Below, in pieces: positions 1-7,246 of a stretch of DNA of 35,933 nucleotides. The position numbers and the translations under genes were made by a program. Each line of letters opens with the position of its first letter. Position 1 is the first letter of the stretch. Source of the DNA: Spirochaetaceae bacterium (GTDB taxonomy: Bacteria; Spirochaetota; Spirochaetia; Treponematales; Treponemataceae); the NCBI GenBank assembly GCA_017623685.1, contig JAGAOP010000015.1, positions 1 through 35,933 of the forward strand, in the 5' to 3' direction. The notes beneath the pieces are model-generated. The model saw only the letters and a program-made list of their open reading frames with translations, was not told the origin of the DNA and did not search any database.

Positions 1-1
1 T

Positions 2-1285
2 TATTATGAATCTCCCAAGAAAATTTTTATTCCAGGGTATGACGAATTTTGCAAAAATGAAAATTTCACCCTTAACAAAAAAGAATGGAATCGTATTGCA
101 GATTTTGTAAGAAGGTTACCTTCTGATGTAGATGTAGCTATTGCTTTTCAAGATGGTCAAGTAATTTATTCAACGATATCTGATATCAAAGCGGGTTCAA
201 TTATTAATAATGAAATATTTACAAACTTTTTATTTCATTCTTCTAGTAAATATTTGTATCAAATAGACACAAGTTTTAATATTAATAACGAAAAACCCTC
301 CTCTGTAGTTATTATTTCTAGGATTCTTAAAGAAAATAGATACAAACCTAATAAATTAACAAAAAGACTAAAATTTATAGTCTTGTTTCTATATTGTATG
401 CTAATTTTTTGCAGTATTGTAATAATATTAATTGCTCGTTCCATAATGAAATCAGTATCTTTATTAGAAAAGGAAACAAAAAGACTTGCAGAGGGTAATT
501 TAGAACAGGAAGTAAAAGTAAAGGGTGGAAATGAAATTACTTCTTTAACAAAATCCTTAAACAGTATGCGTATTTCTTTGCGAGAATCTCAACTTCGCCG
601 TTCCCATTTTATTATGGGAATAAGTCATGATTTACGTACACCTTTGGCATTAATAAAAGGTTACGCAGAAGCTATTTCAGATGGAATAATCGATTCTCCT
701 AGTGCCATGGAAAATTCCTTAAAAATAATTGGTTCAAAAGTAGAACAATTAGAAGATATGGTTGATGACTTAATTTCATTTGTTAAGTTAGATATTCCTG
801 AAACTTGTAAGCAGGTAGACCAAATTGATTTATCAAATTTTTTAGAATCCTATTCTAAGCAATTTAAATCTGATGGTACATTAATGGGTAGAACTGTAAT
901 AACAGAAATTAATCTTCCTAAAAAATTTATATTATGCACAAACGAAAGATTGTTGCTAAGAGTTCTAGAAAATCTTTGTGGAAATGCCATTCGATATACA
1001 TCTGATGATGGCATAGTAAAACTTTTAGTTTCATTAAATTATGATGAAAATTCTTTAGCAAAAGAGGTTATTATTTCCATCGTAGATAATGGTGTTGGAA
1101 TTGACAAAAAGGATTTACCATATATTTTTGATCCCTTTTATCGAGGAAGCAATTCTAGGCGAGAAGAGGGTAAAGGCTTAGGCTTAGCAGTTGTAAATAC
1201 TGTATCATTGGCCCTTAATTGGAAACTAAATGTTTCTTCAGAAAAAGGTAAGGGTAGCCAATTTGATCTTTATATTCCAGTATAA
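2..1285 (+). CDS. Sensor histidine kinase, 5'-truncated by window edge
   Basis: Membrane histidine kinase that would phosphorylate a response regulator not in this window. The frame is open from base 2, so the true start lies upstream and the 427 visible residues are the C-terminal portion. In order: about 120 residues of probable extracytoplasmic sensor region, a hydrophobic membrane segment near nt 371-437, a HAMP-like linker, the H-box SHDLRTP near nt 622 with the phospho-accepting His, then the ATPase domain with N-box (ENLCGNAIRY), G1 (VDNGVGI), F-box (DPFYRG) and G2 (GKGLGLAVV). All catalytic boxes are intact. A TTG at 254 can be read as a start, but it would cut off conserved upstream reading frame, so I reject it. 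The signal sensed cannot be inferred. Confidence 0.93.
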   Translation, partial: YYESPKKIFIPGYDEFCKNENFTLNKKEWNRIADFVRRLPSDVDVAIAFQDGQVIYSTISDIKAGSIINNEIFTNFLFHSSSKYLYQIDTSFNINNEKPSSVVIISRILKENRYKPNKLTKRLKFIVLFLYCMLIFCSIVIILIARSIMKSVSLLEKETKRLAEGNLEQEVKVKGGNEITSLTKSLNSMRISLRESQLRRSHFIMGISHDLRTPLALIKGYAEAISDGIIDSPSAMENSLKIIGSKVEQLEDMVDDLISFVKLDIPETCKQVDQIDLSNFLESYSKQFKSDGTLMGRTVITEINLPKKFILCTNERLLLRVLENLCGNAIRYTSDDGIVKLLVSLNYDENSLAKEVIISIVDNGVGIDKKDLPYIFDPFYRGSNSRREEGKGLGLAVVNTVSLALNWKLNVSSEKGKGSQFDLYIPV

Positions 1286-1327
1286 GCATAAAAAATACGG
1301 TTTCTGTAGAAATTAAAACTTTGAAGT

Positions 1328-1356
1328 TTGACAAAGGTTAATTCATCATATAGTAT
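1328..1356 (+). promoter_or_regulatory. Sigma-70-type promoter, dCMP deaminase
   Basis: TTGACA at 1328-1333, a 17-bp spacer and TAGTAT at 1351-1356. With a 6-nt discriminator the predicted +1 is 1363, which is the A of the ATG. There is no convincing Shine-Dalgarno before that ATG (only GGA three bases away), so a leaderless transcript is possible. Confidence 0.55.
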
Positions 1357-1362
1357 GGAATC

Positions 1363-1863
1363 ATGTCAGATTTAGAAAATAAGCCCTATGTACGTCCAGA
1401 GTGGGATGATTATTTTATGGAAATTTGCAGAACAGTAGCGAAACGCGCCACTTGTGATCGTGGTCGTTCTGGTTGTGTAATTGCCAAAGATAATCGTCTA
1501 TTAGTTACAGGTTATGTGGGTTCCCCTGCAGGGTTGCCTCATTGTGATGAAGAAGGCCATATGCTAAAAAAAATGGTTCACGAAGATGGTTCTATAACTC
1601 AGCATTGTGTAAGAACTGTTCACGCAGAACAAAATGCAATATGCCAAGCTGCAAAAAATGGTATTTCTATCGAAGGAGCCACTTTATATTGCAAAATGAC
1701 CCCCTGTCGAACCTGTGCCATGTTGATAATTAACTGTGGTATTAAACGTGTGGTTTGCGAAAAACGCTACTATGACAGTGCAGATTCTTTAGCTATGTTT
1801 AGTGCTGCTAAAGTAGAAATTCGCCATTTAAGCGATGAAGTTCAACAATACGAAAAAATGTAA
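1363..1863 (+). CDS. Deoxycytidylate (dCMP) deaminase, ComEB-type
   Basis: Zinc enzyme that converts dCMP to dUMP, feeding thymidylate synthesis in the cytoplasm. The 166 residues show the cytidine/deoxycytidylate deaminase signature: H87-A-E89 (zinc ligand and proton-shuttle Glu) and P114-C115-x-x-C118 (two zinc ligands). The region from C31 through H60-C61 to H66, with GYVGSPAGLPHC, is typical of the dCMP branch rather than of cytidine or tRNA adenosine deaminases, and some members bind a second zinc there. Length is normal for the family. The gene is alone on its strand, ends 15 bp from the convergent debranching enzyme, and appears to have its own promoter with +1 at the ATG. Naming as dCMP deaminase is confident; substrate regulation by dCTP/dTTP cannot be judged. 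Confidence 0.92.
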   Translation: MSDLENKPYVRPEWDDYFMEICRTVAKRATCDRGRSGCVIAKDNRLLVTGYVGSPAGLPHCDEEGHMLKKMVHEDGSITQHCVRTVHAEQNAICQAAKNGISIEGATLYCKMTPCRTCAMLIINCGIKRVVCEKRYYDSADSLAMFSAAKVEIRHLSDEVQQYEKM

Positions 1864-1878
1864 CTTCAAAAATCCTTA

Positions 1879-4101
1879 TTAATGTACAGATGTATGTGTT
1901 GGTAGATGGTGGCCATTGTATTTTTCCAAGGCTACTATCTTTTCCAAAAAGTTCTTTTTTTCAAGGCAAGGATATTTTCTTTCAAAATCAGGCTTAGCGA
2001 AATCTAGATATATGTCTTTTTGAAAAGATACATTAACTAATACTTCTGTAGAACCTTTTAATTTTATCAGTTGATTATCAGGACACTGAATTTCTAAATC
2101 AGTGGGAAGATTTTCTCCAGAAAAATAAAAAGTTCGTTGGTATTCTTGATCTTCAGTTAAGCCTGTTTCCCATCTTAAAGTAAGATAACCTTGAGCTAAG
2201 GGTAATTTAGCACTTCCTGCTGGGAAATCTTCTGGAATTTCTGGTGAAAAAACTATTTTATTTTCTAAAAGATTAGGTTTAACTCCAAGTATATCTTGAA
2301 TAATACTTCTGTTAAATTCAGAAACACTCCAGGCTTGAGACCAAGTTCCTGTGGGAATAATGTCTCCATTTTTATCTGGAAAAGCATTTAAATTTTCGCT
2401 AAGGCTACCTATACATCCAAGGCTAAAAAATTGATCTGATAGATTAAACAAAAGTTCCTTGGCGTTGCGTCTTGAATTATTCTTACATAAAAAGGATACT
2501 GCCAGTGCAGAATTAAATCCCCAAATTGTACCATTATGGTAAGCAGCATCTTTTTGATAATTTTTGCATCCTATATGATAGGGATGAAAAAAATCATCTT
2601 TTTGGCTAAGGGAGCAAATTCCATAGGGAAATATTAATTCTGTTGTTACAGTTTCTGTAATTTTTTGCCTTATTTCTGTAGGTATAATAGGTTCTTGAAA
2701 AGATAAAGGTGTAGTAACAAGGAACATTTGGTTTGGTCTACATCTAAAATCTGGAGTTTCATCTTGTAATATACAGTCTGCGATTTTTTCTCCATCCCAG
2801 AATTTTTTTAAGAAGTTTTTTGATAAAAGTTCACTGTGATCTATCCAATTTTGAACATCTTCTAGATATCCTAAAATTTTTGCTAAATATATTCCACAGT
2901 CTAGGGCTGTTTTCCAAAGACCTTGTATATCGTTAGCCCTATTTCCTCTTGGAGACCAAGCATTTTCTCCCTTAAGTCTTGCATCCATCCATGTATCAGC
3001 GTCACCATGGGTAAGGAAACCTTGGCTATCAGTTCTAAGGGAAATGTCACAGTTTATTGCAGTTTTTACAACTGGCCACATTTCTTCTAAAAATGTTTTA
3101 TCACCTGTGTACATTCCATATTCAACAACTTCTCTAATAAACCATAAAGTGCCATCTGCATTATTGTAAATGATATTTCCCTCTGCATCGTAGCGATTAG
3201 GAATACGACCGAAGGTTTTGCTTGAAGGATTTTTATCTTGATATAAAGAAAATCCTCGAATAACATTTTTTGCTTCATCAAATAAACCGTTTACAAGAAG
3301 AATTCCAGACAAAGCAATAAAAGTGTCTCTTCCCCAGTTATCTCTAAACCAAGGAAGTCCTGCCCATATTCCATAAGAAGGTTCTTTTGTTAAAAGTTGA
3401 TATCCAGAATATTTTGCCCAACTATAGGCTTTGTCTAAAGAATTAATTCCTGTGGAAAGGGTTGCTTTTGAAAGTTTTTTATTCAAAGATTCAATTTTTG
3501 TGTTTAGCAAATTGAAATCTGGAACAAAGTTTTTTTCTTCAGTACAAACAAGTTTAATTTGAACTGAAATTTTATGACAAGAAGATGGGGTAAAATCTAT
3601 AATCCTACTACAAATATTTTTTGTTTTTTGGGAAAAGGAATTACATTTGTTTTTAATATTAGTATTATTTATAGAAAAATCCACTGAAGAAAAAATAGTA
3701 TTTCCCTTATCTATGCATTCAGTAAATTCTTTTGAAGAAAATAAAACCAAAGAAATATTATAATTTTCCAGGGTAACATCTAAATTTTTTTCAATTTGAA
3801 TGTGGCAAATCCCTTCAGTTAAGGCAACAAACACTTTTGGAAGTTTTTCACCCCAGGACAAACGGAAACCTCCTAATTCAGCCTTTATTAATTCAGCTTC
3901 ACATCTAGGGTAAAATTTGTTTTCTACTTTTATTCCAAAGTCTTGAATTAAAAGACCTTTTGACGAAAGGATTCCGTCAGAAAGAGCAAAATTCCCAGAA
4001 GAAAACATCATGTATATAGATGAATTGTCTGTATAAGCAAACTGGAGGTTTTGGTTATTGTTAATGTGTAGAGTGGGTAAAAAAGTTTCAGAACTATTCA
4101 T
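1879..4101 (-). CDS. Amylo-alpha-1,6-glucosidase-type glycogen debranching enzyme (GH133)
   Basis: Probable cytoplasmic hydrolase that removes alpha-1,6-linked glucose from trimmed glycogen or dextrin branches. The 740-residue protein has an N-terminal beta-rich domain (about 1-210) and an (alpha/alpha)6-barrel C-terminal domain of the GDE_C type, recognised by LPWFRDNWGRDTF near residue 250, NNADGTLWF near 313, and GDADTWMDARLKG near 366, with the acidic residues expected in the active site. No signal peptide is present. It is monocistronic on the minus strand and convergent with dCMP deaminase. The only plausible ATG is 4101; it lacks an SD and lies exactly at the predicted +1 of an upstream promoter. 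It implies glycogen storage or use of imported alpha-glucans. A related maltodextrin glucosidase role is the main alternative. Confidence 0.88.
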   Translation of the reverse strand: MNSSETFLPTLHINNNQNLQFAYTDNSSIYMMFSSGNFALSDGILSSKGLLIQDFGIKVENKFYPRCEAELIKAELGGFRLSWGEKLPKVFVALTEGICHIQIEKNLDVTLENYNISLVLFSSKEFTECIDKGNTIFSSVDFSINNTNIKNKCNSFSQKTKNICSRIIDFTPSSCHKISVQIKLVCTEEKNFVPDFNLLNTKIESLNKKLSKATLSTGINSLDKAYSWAKYSGYQLLTKEPSYGIWAGLPWFRDNWGRDTFIALSGILLVNGLFDEAKNVIRGFSLYQDKNPSSKTFGRIPNRYDAEGNIIYNNADGTLWFIREVVEYGMYTGDKTFLEEMWPVVKTAINCDISLRTDSQGFLTHGDADTWMDARLKGENAWSPRGNRANDIQGLWKTALDCGIYLAKILGYLEDVQNWIDHSELLSKNFLKKFWDGEKIADCILQDETPDFRCRPNQMFLVTTPLSFQEPIIPTEIRQKITETVTTELIFPYGICSLSQKDDFFHPYHIGCKNYQKDAAYHNGTIWGFNSALAVSFLCKNNSRRNAKELLFNLSDQFFSLGCIGSLSENLNAFPDKNGDIIPTGTWSQAWSVSEFNRSIIQDILGVKPNLLENKIVFSPEIPEDFPAGSAKLPLAQGYLTLRWETGLTEDQEYQRTFYFSGENLPTDLEIQCPDNQLIKLKGSTEVLVNVSFQKDIYLDFAKPDFERKYPCLEKKNFLEKIVALEKYNGHHLPTHTSVH

Positions 4102-4107
4102 TTTTCT

Positions 4108-4136
4108 ATAATATAATTATTTAAAATATAAAGCAA
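4108..4136 (-). promoter_or_regulatory. Promoter of debranching enzyme gene
   Basis: On the minus strand TTGCTT (4136-4131), 17-bp spacer, TATTAT (4113-4108). A 6-nt discriminator places +1 at 4101, the first base of the start codon. No SD is present between promoter and ATG, so this is a second leaderless candidate. Confidence 0.5.
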
Positions 4137-4196
4137 TATGTAGTCTGTTTATTATATTTAGATATAAAAATTGATATTTATTTTTTTTCTAAAATA

Positions 4197-4205
4197 TGTT
4201 ATAAA
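4197..4205 (+). promoter_or_regulatory. Possible extended -10 promoter for the repeat-containing leader
   Basis: TG-T-TATAAA (4197-4205) fits an extended -10; TTGATA at 4171 is too far away (23 bp) to be a standard -35. If used, the transcript starts near 4212 and carries a leader of about 530 nt through all three repeat units. The 4102-4255 stretch otherwise shows only AT-rich sequence. Confidence 0.3.
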
Positions 4206-4262
4206 TAAAAACTGAATTATTAGTAAAAAAATAGTTTCAAATTTTTTTGTGTAGTTTTTTAT

Positions 4263-4408
4263 AGGCGAAGTGATAAAGCCCTTACCAAAATAAAAAGCAG
4301 GGGCTTTATCTAAAGTTTGCGTTGCAAACTTTGAATATAATGCTGTTTCTCATTACATTACGAAACAGTGTTAAAAAGTCGTTCTTTATTTTACATACGA
4401 CTTTTTAT
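4263..4408 (+). ncRNA. Four-hairpin element, unit 1
   Basis: H1 stem 4272-4281/4301-4310 (10 bp perfect). H2 4312-4320/4324-4332 (9 bp, 3-nt loop). H3 4342-4349/4362-4369, whose closing pair is G-U in plus-strand RNA. H4 4373-4381/4398-4406, terminator-like because its 3' arm ends in five U. Start is just after a remnant edge (TTTTTTATAGG) with no fourth unit upstream. RNA identity is inferred from stem conservation. Confidence 0.55.
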
Positions 4409-4554
4409 ACGAGAAGTGATAACGCCCTTACCAAAATAAAAAGTAGGGGCTTTATCTAAAGTTTGCGTTGCAAACTTTGAATATATTGCTGTTTCTCATT
4501 ACATTACGAAACAGCGTTAAAAAGTCGTTCTTTATTTTACATACGACTTTTTAT
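4409..4554 (+). ncRNA. Four-hairpin element, unit 2
   Basis: Nearly identical to unit 1. H1 4418-4427/4447-4456 has one mismatch (A to C at 4423). H2 4458-4466/4470-4478 is perfect. H3 4488-4495/4508-4515 is fully Watson-Crick. H4 4519-4527/4544-4552 is perfect. Confidence 0.55.
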
Positions 4555-4731
4555 AGGAGAAGTGATAAAGCCTTTGGTAAAAATAAAAGCAGGGGCTTTA
4601 TCTAAAGTTTGCGTTGCAAACTTTGAATATAAGGCTGTTTCTCATTATATTACGAAACAGCGTTAAAAAGTCAAATCGAAAGTTTTTCTTGTAACGAAGT
4701 TTCTTGCCAACTTTCTCATTGACTTTTTAAT
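4555..4731 (+). ncRNA. Four-hairpin element, unit 3, with enlarged last hairpin
   Basis: H1 4564-4572/4594-4602, H2 4604-4612/4616-4624 and H3 4634-4641/4654-4661 are intact. H4 is rebuilt: outer arms AAAAAGTCAA (4665-4674) and TTGACTTTTT (4719-4728) keep full pairing although the CG of the other units became AA/TT, and a new inner stem GAAAGTT/AACTTTC (4678-4684/4709-4715) is nested in it. The unit is about 31 bp longer than the others and directly precedes the SD of the gene at 4743. Confidence 0.55.
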
Positions 4732-4742
4732 AGGAGAATATT

Positions 4743-4991
4743 ATGCAATCTGTATGTATTTGCAAAAGTTGTGGAAGAACAATCGATATGGATTTTTTGT
4801 ACTGTCCGTGGTGTGGTGAATCCCGAATCGAGCAGGCTGTAAAAGAGGCAAATTTAGATTCAATTTTTACTCGCTTAGAACAACTACAAGTTCAAGATAA
4901 GGTTAAACATATTCAAAAACTGGATGCAGAACTTGCAGAACTAGAAAGAGACTTAGAAACTATAGCATTAAGTGTGGAGATGCATAAATGA
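4743..4991 (+). CDS. Small zinc-ribbon protein with C-terminal coiled coil
   Basis: An 82-residue protein of unknown function. Residues 7-24 form a zinc ribbon with two CxxC knuckles (C7-K-S-C10 and CPWCG at about 21-25); a preceding C5 is also present. The rest, about 30-82, is a charged amphipathic helix likely to form a coiled coil, with Leu and Glu spaced at heptad-like intervals. No signal or membrane segment, so cytoplasmic. The ATG is preceded by AGGAGAA, the edge of the third repeat unit. Its TGA overlaps the ATG of the deacetylase-like gene (ATGA), implying translational coupling. The job cannot be named; such ribbon-plus-helix proteins are often nucleic-acid or protein adaptors, but that is only analogy. 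Confidence 0.8.
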   Translation: MQSVCICKSCGRTIDMDFLYCPWCGESRIEQAVKEANLDSIFTRLEQLQVQDKVKHIQKLDAELAELERDLETIALSVEMHK

Positions 4992-7246
4992 AAAGAAATT
5001 TTTTTTTACAAATTAGCCTAATATTTTTTTCTGCAACACTTACTTACCCGCAAATAACATTTTCCAACCCAATACTTAATAGTCAAAGTGAAATTCTTTT
5101 TTCTGTTACCCATAATCACTCTGGTGAAATATCTTATAGCACCTTATTTTCAGCTAATTTAAACGAAGAAAAATCTGAACCCTGTATTTTAACTGCCTTT
5201 CCAGAACAAATGGGTCTTCTTTCAAATGGAAAAACTTTGCGCCTAAAAAATCGCTACGGAATATCACAATACTCTTTAGATACAGGCATATTAACCCACA
5301 CAAATAAAGATAACAATAATAAAATTCCAAGTGAATCTGTTTTACATGGAGCAGAATCAATTAGTCCTGACGGTAAATGGATTTGCAACATTGAAAAAAA
5401 AGGACCTGCAAGTGGAAAGGTCATTATTAGAAATGCATCTGGATACACAGAAACAATTTTAATTCCAGAGTTAGAATTCAGTTATACAGAGGTTCCTGTA
5501 AAATGGTCAGCTGATAGTTCTTTATTGATTTACGAAAAAGAAGGGATTTTATACTTTACTGAACCAGATGCTATGTTCAAAACAAGCCAAATTCCTGAAT
5601 ATTTACGAAAAATCGGACCTGGTTCAATAAACTCTGTTTATTGGGCTTCTGACAAGAAATTAATATACATTACAAACGATTTAGTTTACAGTATTCCAAT
5701 AAATGAAATGTATACACGGGCATTATATTCAGATTTTATGGGAATAGGCACAATTATAGGAAGACTTCCTTTTTCTTTCGATTCTTCTGATACATATAGC
5801 GTAAATACAAATTGTAACAGAATGTTTATTGCAAAGGCTAATGGTACTTTTTATTATATGAGACTACCAGGAAATCCAAGTTTTAATCCTCTTTTGCATA
5901 CAGGAACAGAAATTGTAGCTTTAGGTGAAACATCTAAATTTCAGATTTTTTGGGATGGTTTAAGTCCTATTATTTGGATAGAAAAATCAAAGGGGAATGA
6001 AATTACAAGTAAGGTTTTCAAATTAGAACAAGATGAAACATCCTTAAAAAAAATAAATCTTTCTACACCAAACAAAGCCCAAAAACCAATTCTTTCACCA
6101 AATAAAGAGAAGGTTTTATTCACAGATAAAACAAATGTCTTTGTTTACTCAATTTCTCAATGGAAGCAACTTTATAACATAAATTATGAACCAATTATTT
6201 CTTATCTTTGGAATGATTCAGACAGCATATATCTTGGCGGAGAATATTCTGTAAGCAAATGGGAACTTCTTGGGGGACAAACTGGAACTTTAAGATTCCT
6301 TTTTCCTTCTTCTGCAAATAATTATTCTTGGAATCCAGATAACAATAACCCAGTTGTTTTTTTTCAAGAAGTTGGTTATGAATATGAAAAAGAAAATAGC
6401 ACATGGAAAAAATCTGATTTAACTTCAATTCCAAAGTCTACCACAGGGAATAATAAATACAGAGTTTTTCTAGGTACAAGTCCAAATGCAGATTTTACAA
6501 ACGCACCTTATGTTAGATATTTAACAGGACCAGCAATTACAAAAATATTATATACCCCAGCGGCTTTAGAAAAAAAAGCAAGACCAAAGGTTGCCCTTTC
6601 CTTTGATGCCACTGACAATGCAGATGGACTGGCTGCAATTCTTCATACCTTAAATAAATATAATATTCAATCCACATTTTTTATTAACGGTGAGTTTTTA
6701 CGTAGGTATCCTGATGCAGCCATTCAAATAGCAACAGAAAACCATGAATGTGCATCAATGTTTTATACTGCAACAGATTTATTAAACAGTGAAGGATTTA
6801 TTGTAGACGAAGCTTTTATTCGCCAAGGTTTAGCAAGAAACGAAGATGAATTTTTTGCAACCACTGGATACGAATTAGCTCTTTTGTGGCATGCACCATA
6901 TTACAAAGCAAATCAAAAAATTATTAAAGGTGGACAATTAGCTGGCTACACCTATATTGGTAATGGTTTTACTGCGGCAGATACTATTACCCTAGAAGCC
7001 TTTGCTCAAAACGACGTAACTTATCTTTCTAGTGCAGAAATTATAGAAAAAATAATTCGTCAATTAAAAGATAAAGCAGTAATACCAGTAGCTGTTGGAA
7101 TTAACAATGGAACTAGAAGCGATTATCTTTACAACAAATTGGATTTACTTATCGGTGCAATTTTAGATGCTGGCTACGATATAGTTACCGTGGGAAACAT
7201 ACACCTTTCTGGACTTCCTGTCGCAGAAGGAAATCCGCAAAAGTAA
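4988..7246 (+). CDS. Secreted protein: beta-propeller-like region plus degenerate NodB (polysaccharide deacetylase) domain
   Basis: A 752-residue exported protein. Residues 1-26 form a signal peptide (MKRNFFLQ then a hydrophobic core). About 40-500 has repeated beta-strand blades of the kind 'SPDGKWICNIEK' and 'WSADSSLLIYEK', resembling TolB/WD-type propellers. About 533-745 is a NodB-like fold: VALSFDATDNADG (motif 1), QSTFFINGEFL, ENHECASMF (motif 2 position), and WHAPYY (motif 3). Key residues differ: the second Asp of motif 1 is Ala, the two His of motif 2 are missing, and the Arg of RxPY is His, so metal-dependent deacetylation is doubtful. It is coupled to the zinc-ribbon gene upstream and its last 62 bp overlap the 3' end of aroC on the other strand. 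A carbohydrate-binding or structural role is possible. Confidence 0.82.
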   Translation: MKRNFFLQISLIFFSATLTYPQITFSNPILNSQSEILFSVTHNHSGEISYSTLFSANLNEEKSEPCILTAFPEQMGLLSNGKTLRLKNRYGISQYSLDTGILTHTNKDNNNKIPSESVLHGAESISPDGKWICNIEKKGPASGKVIIRNASGYTETILIPELEFSYTEVPVKWSADSSLLIYEKEGILYFTEPDAMFKTSQIPEYLRKIGPGSINSVYWASDKKLIYITNDLVYSIPINEMYTRALYSDFMGIGTIIGRLPFSFDSSDTYSVNTNCNRMFIAKANGTFYYMRLPGNPSFNPLLHTGTEIVALGETSKFQIFWDGLSPIIWIEKSKGNEITSKVFKLEQDETSLKKINLSTPNKAQKPILSPNKEKVLFTDKTNVFVYSISQWKQLYNINYEPIISYLWNDSDSIYLGGEYSVSKWELLGGQTGTLRFLFPSSANNYSWNPDNNNPVVFFQEVGYEYEKENSTWKKSDLTSIPKSTTGNNKYRVFLGTSPNADFTNAPYVRYLTGPAITKILYTPAALEKKARPKVALSFDATDNADGLAAILHTLNKYNIQSTFFINGEFLRRYPDAAIQIATENHECASMFYTATDLLNSEGFIVDEAFIRQGLARNEDEFFATTGYELALLWHAPYYKANQKIIKGGQLAGYTYIGNGFTAADTITLEAFAQNDVTYLSSAEIIEKIIRQLKDKAVIPVAVGINNGTRSDYLYNKLDLLIGAILDAGYDIVTVGNIHLSGLPVAEGNPQK

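Larger units (their letters stand above)
4256..4731 (+). repeat. Array of three tandem four-hairpin elements (146-bp period)
   Basis: This fills most of the 641-bp gene-free stretch 4102-4742. The anchor GAAGTGATAA recurs at 4267, 4413 and 4559, an exact 146-bp period. Each unit contains four inverted repeats in fixed order: H1 (GATAAAGCCC/GGGCTTTATC), H2 (AAAGTTTGC/GCAAACTTT), H3 (GCTGTTTC/GAAACAGC) and H4 (AAAAAGTCG/CGACTTTTT). The unit edge TTTTTATAGGAGAA recurs at the joints and, as TTTTTAATAGGAGAA, becomes the SD of the gene at 4743. A related single copy sits in front of pnp at 19385-19530. No coding gene of normal size or insertion sequence lies here. A leader RNA, or a mobile repeat carrying one, is the best reading. 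Confidence 0.9.

Noticed and set aside
254..1285. Histidine kinase starting at TTG 254
   Set aside because: The frame is open to base 2 and the upstream part continues the sensor region, so the gene begins outside the window.
1303..1328. Terminator between histidine kinase and dCMP deaminase
   Set aside because: Only 5-6 bp AT-rich stems (TTTCT/AGAAA, AAACTT/AAGTTT) without a U tract.
4562..4666. 34-codon frame in unit 3 as an independent gene
   Set aside because: It is the read-through of a repeat whose other copies stop after 7 codons, so I keep it as a possible leader peptide only.
4256..4731. CRISPR array
   Set aside because: Repeats are 146 bp, directly adjacent, with no unique spacers and no cas genes.
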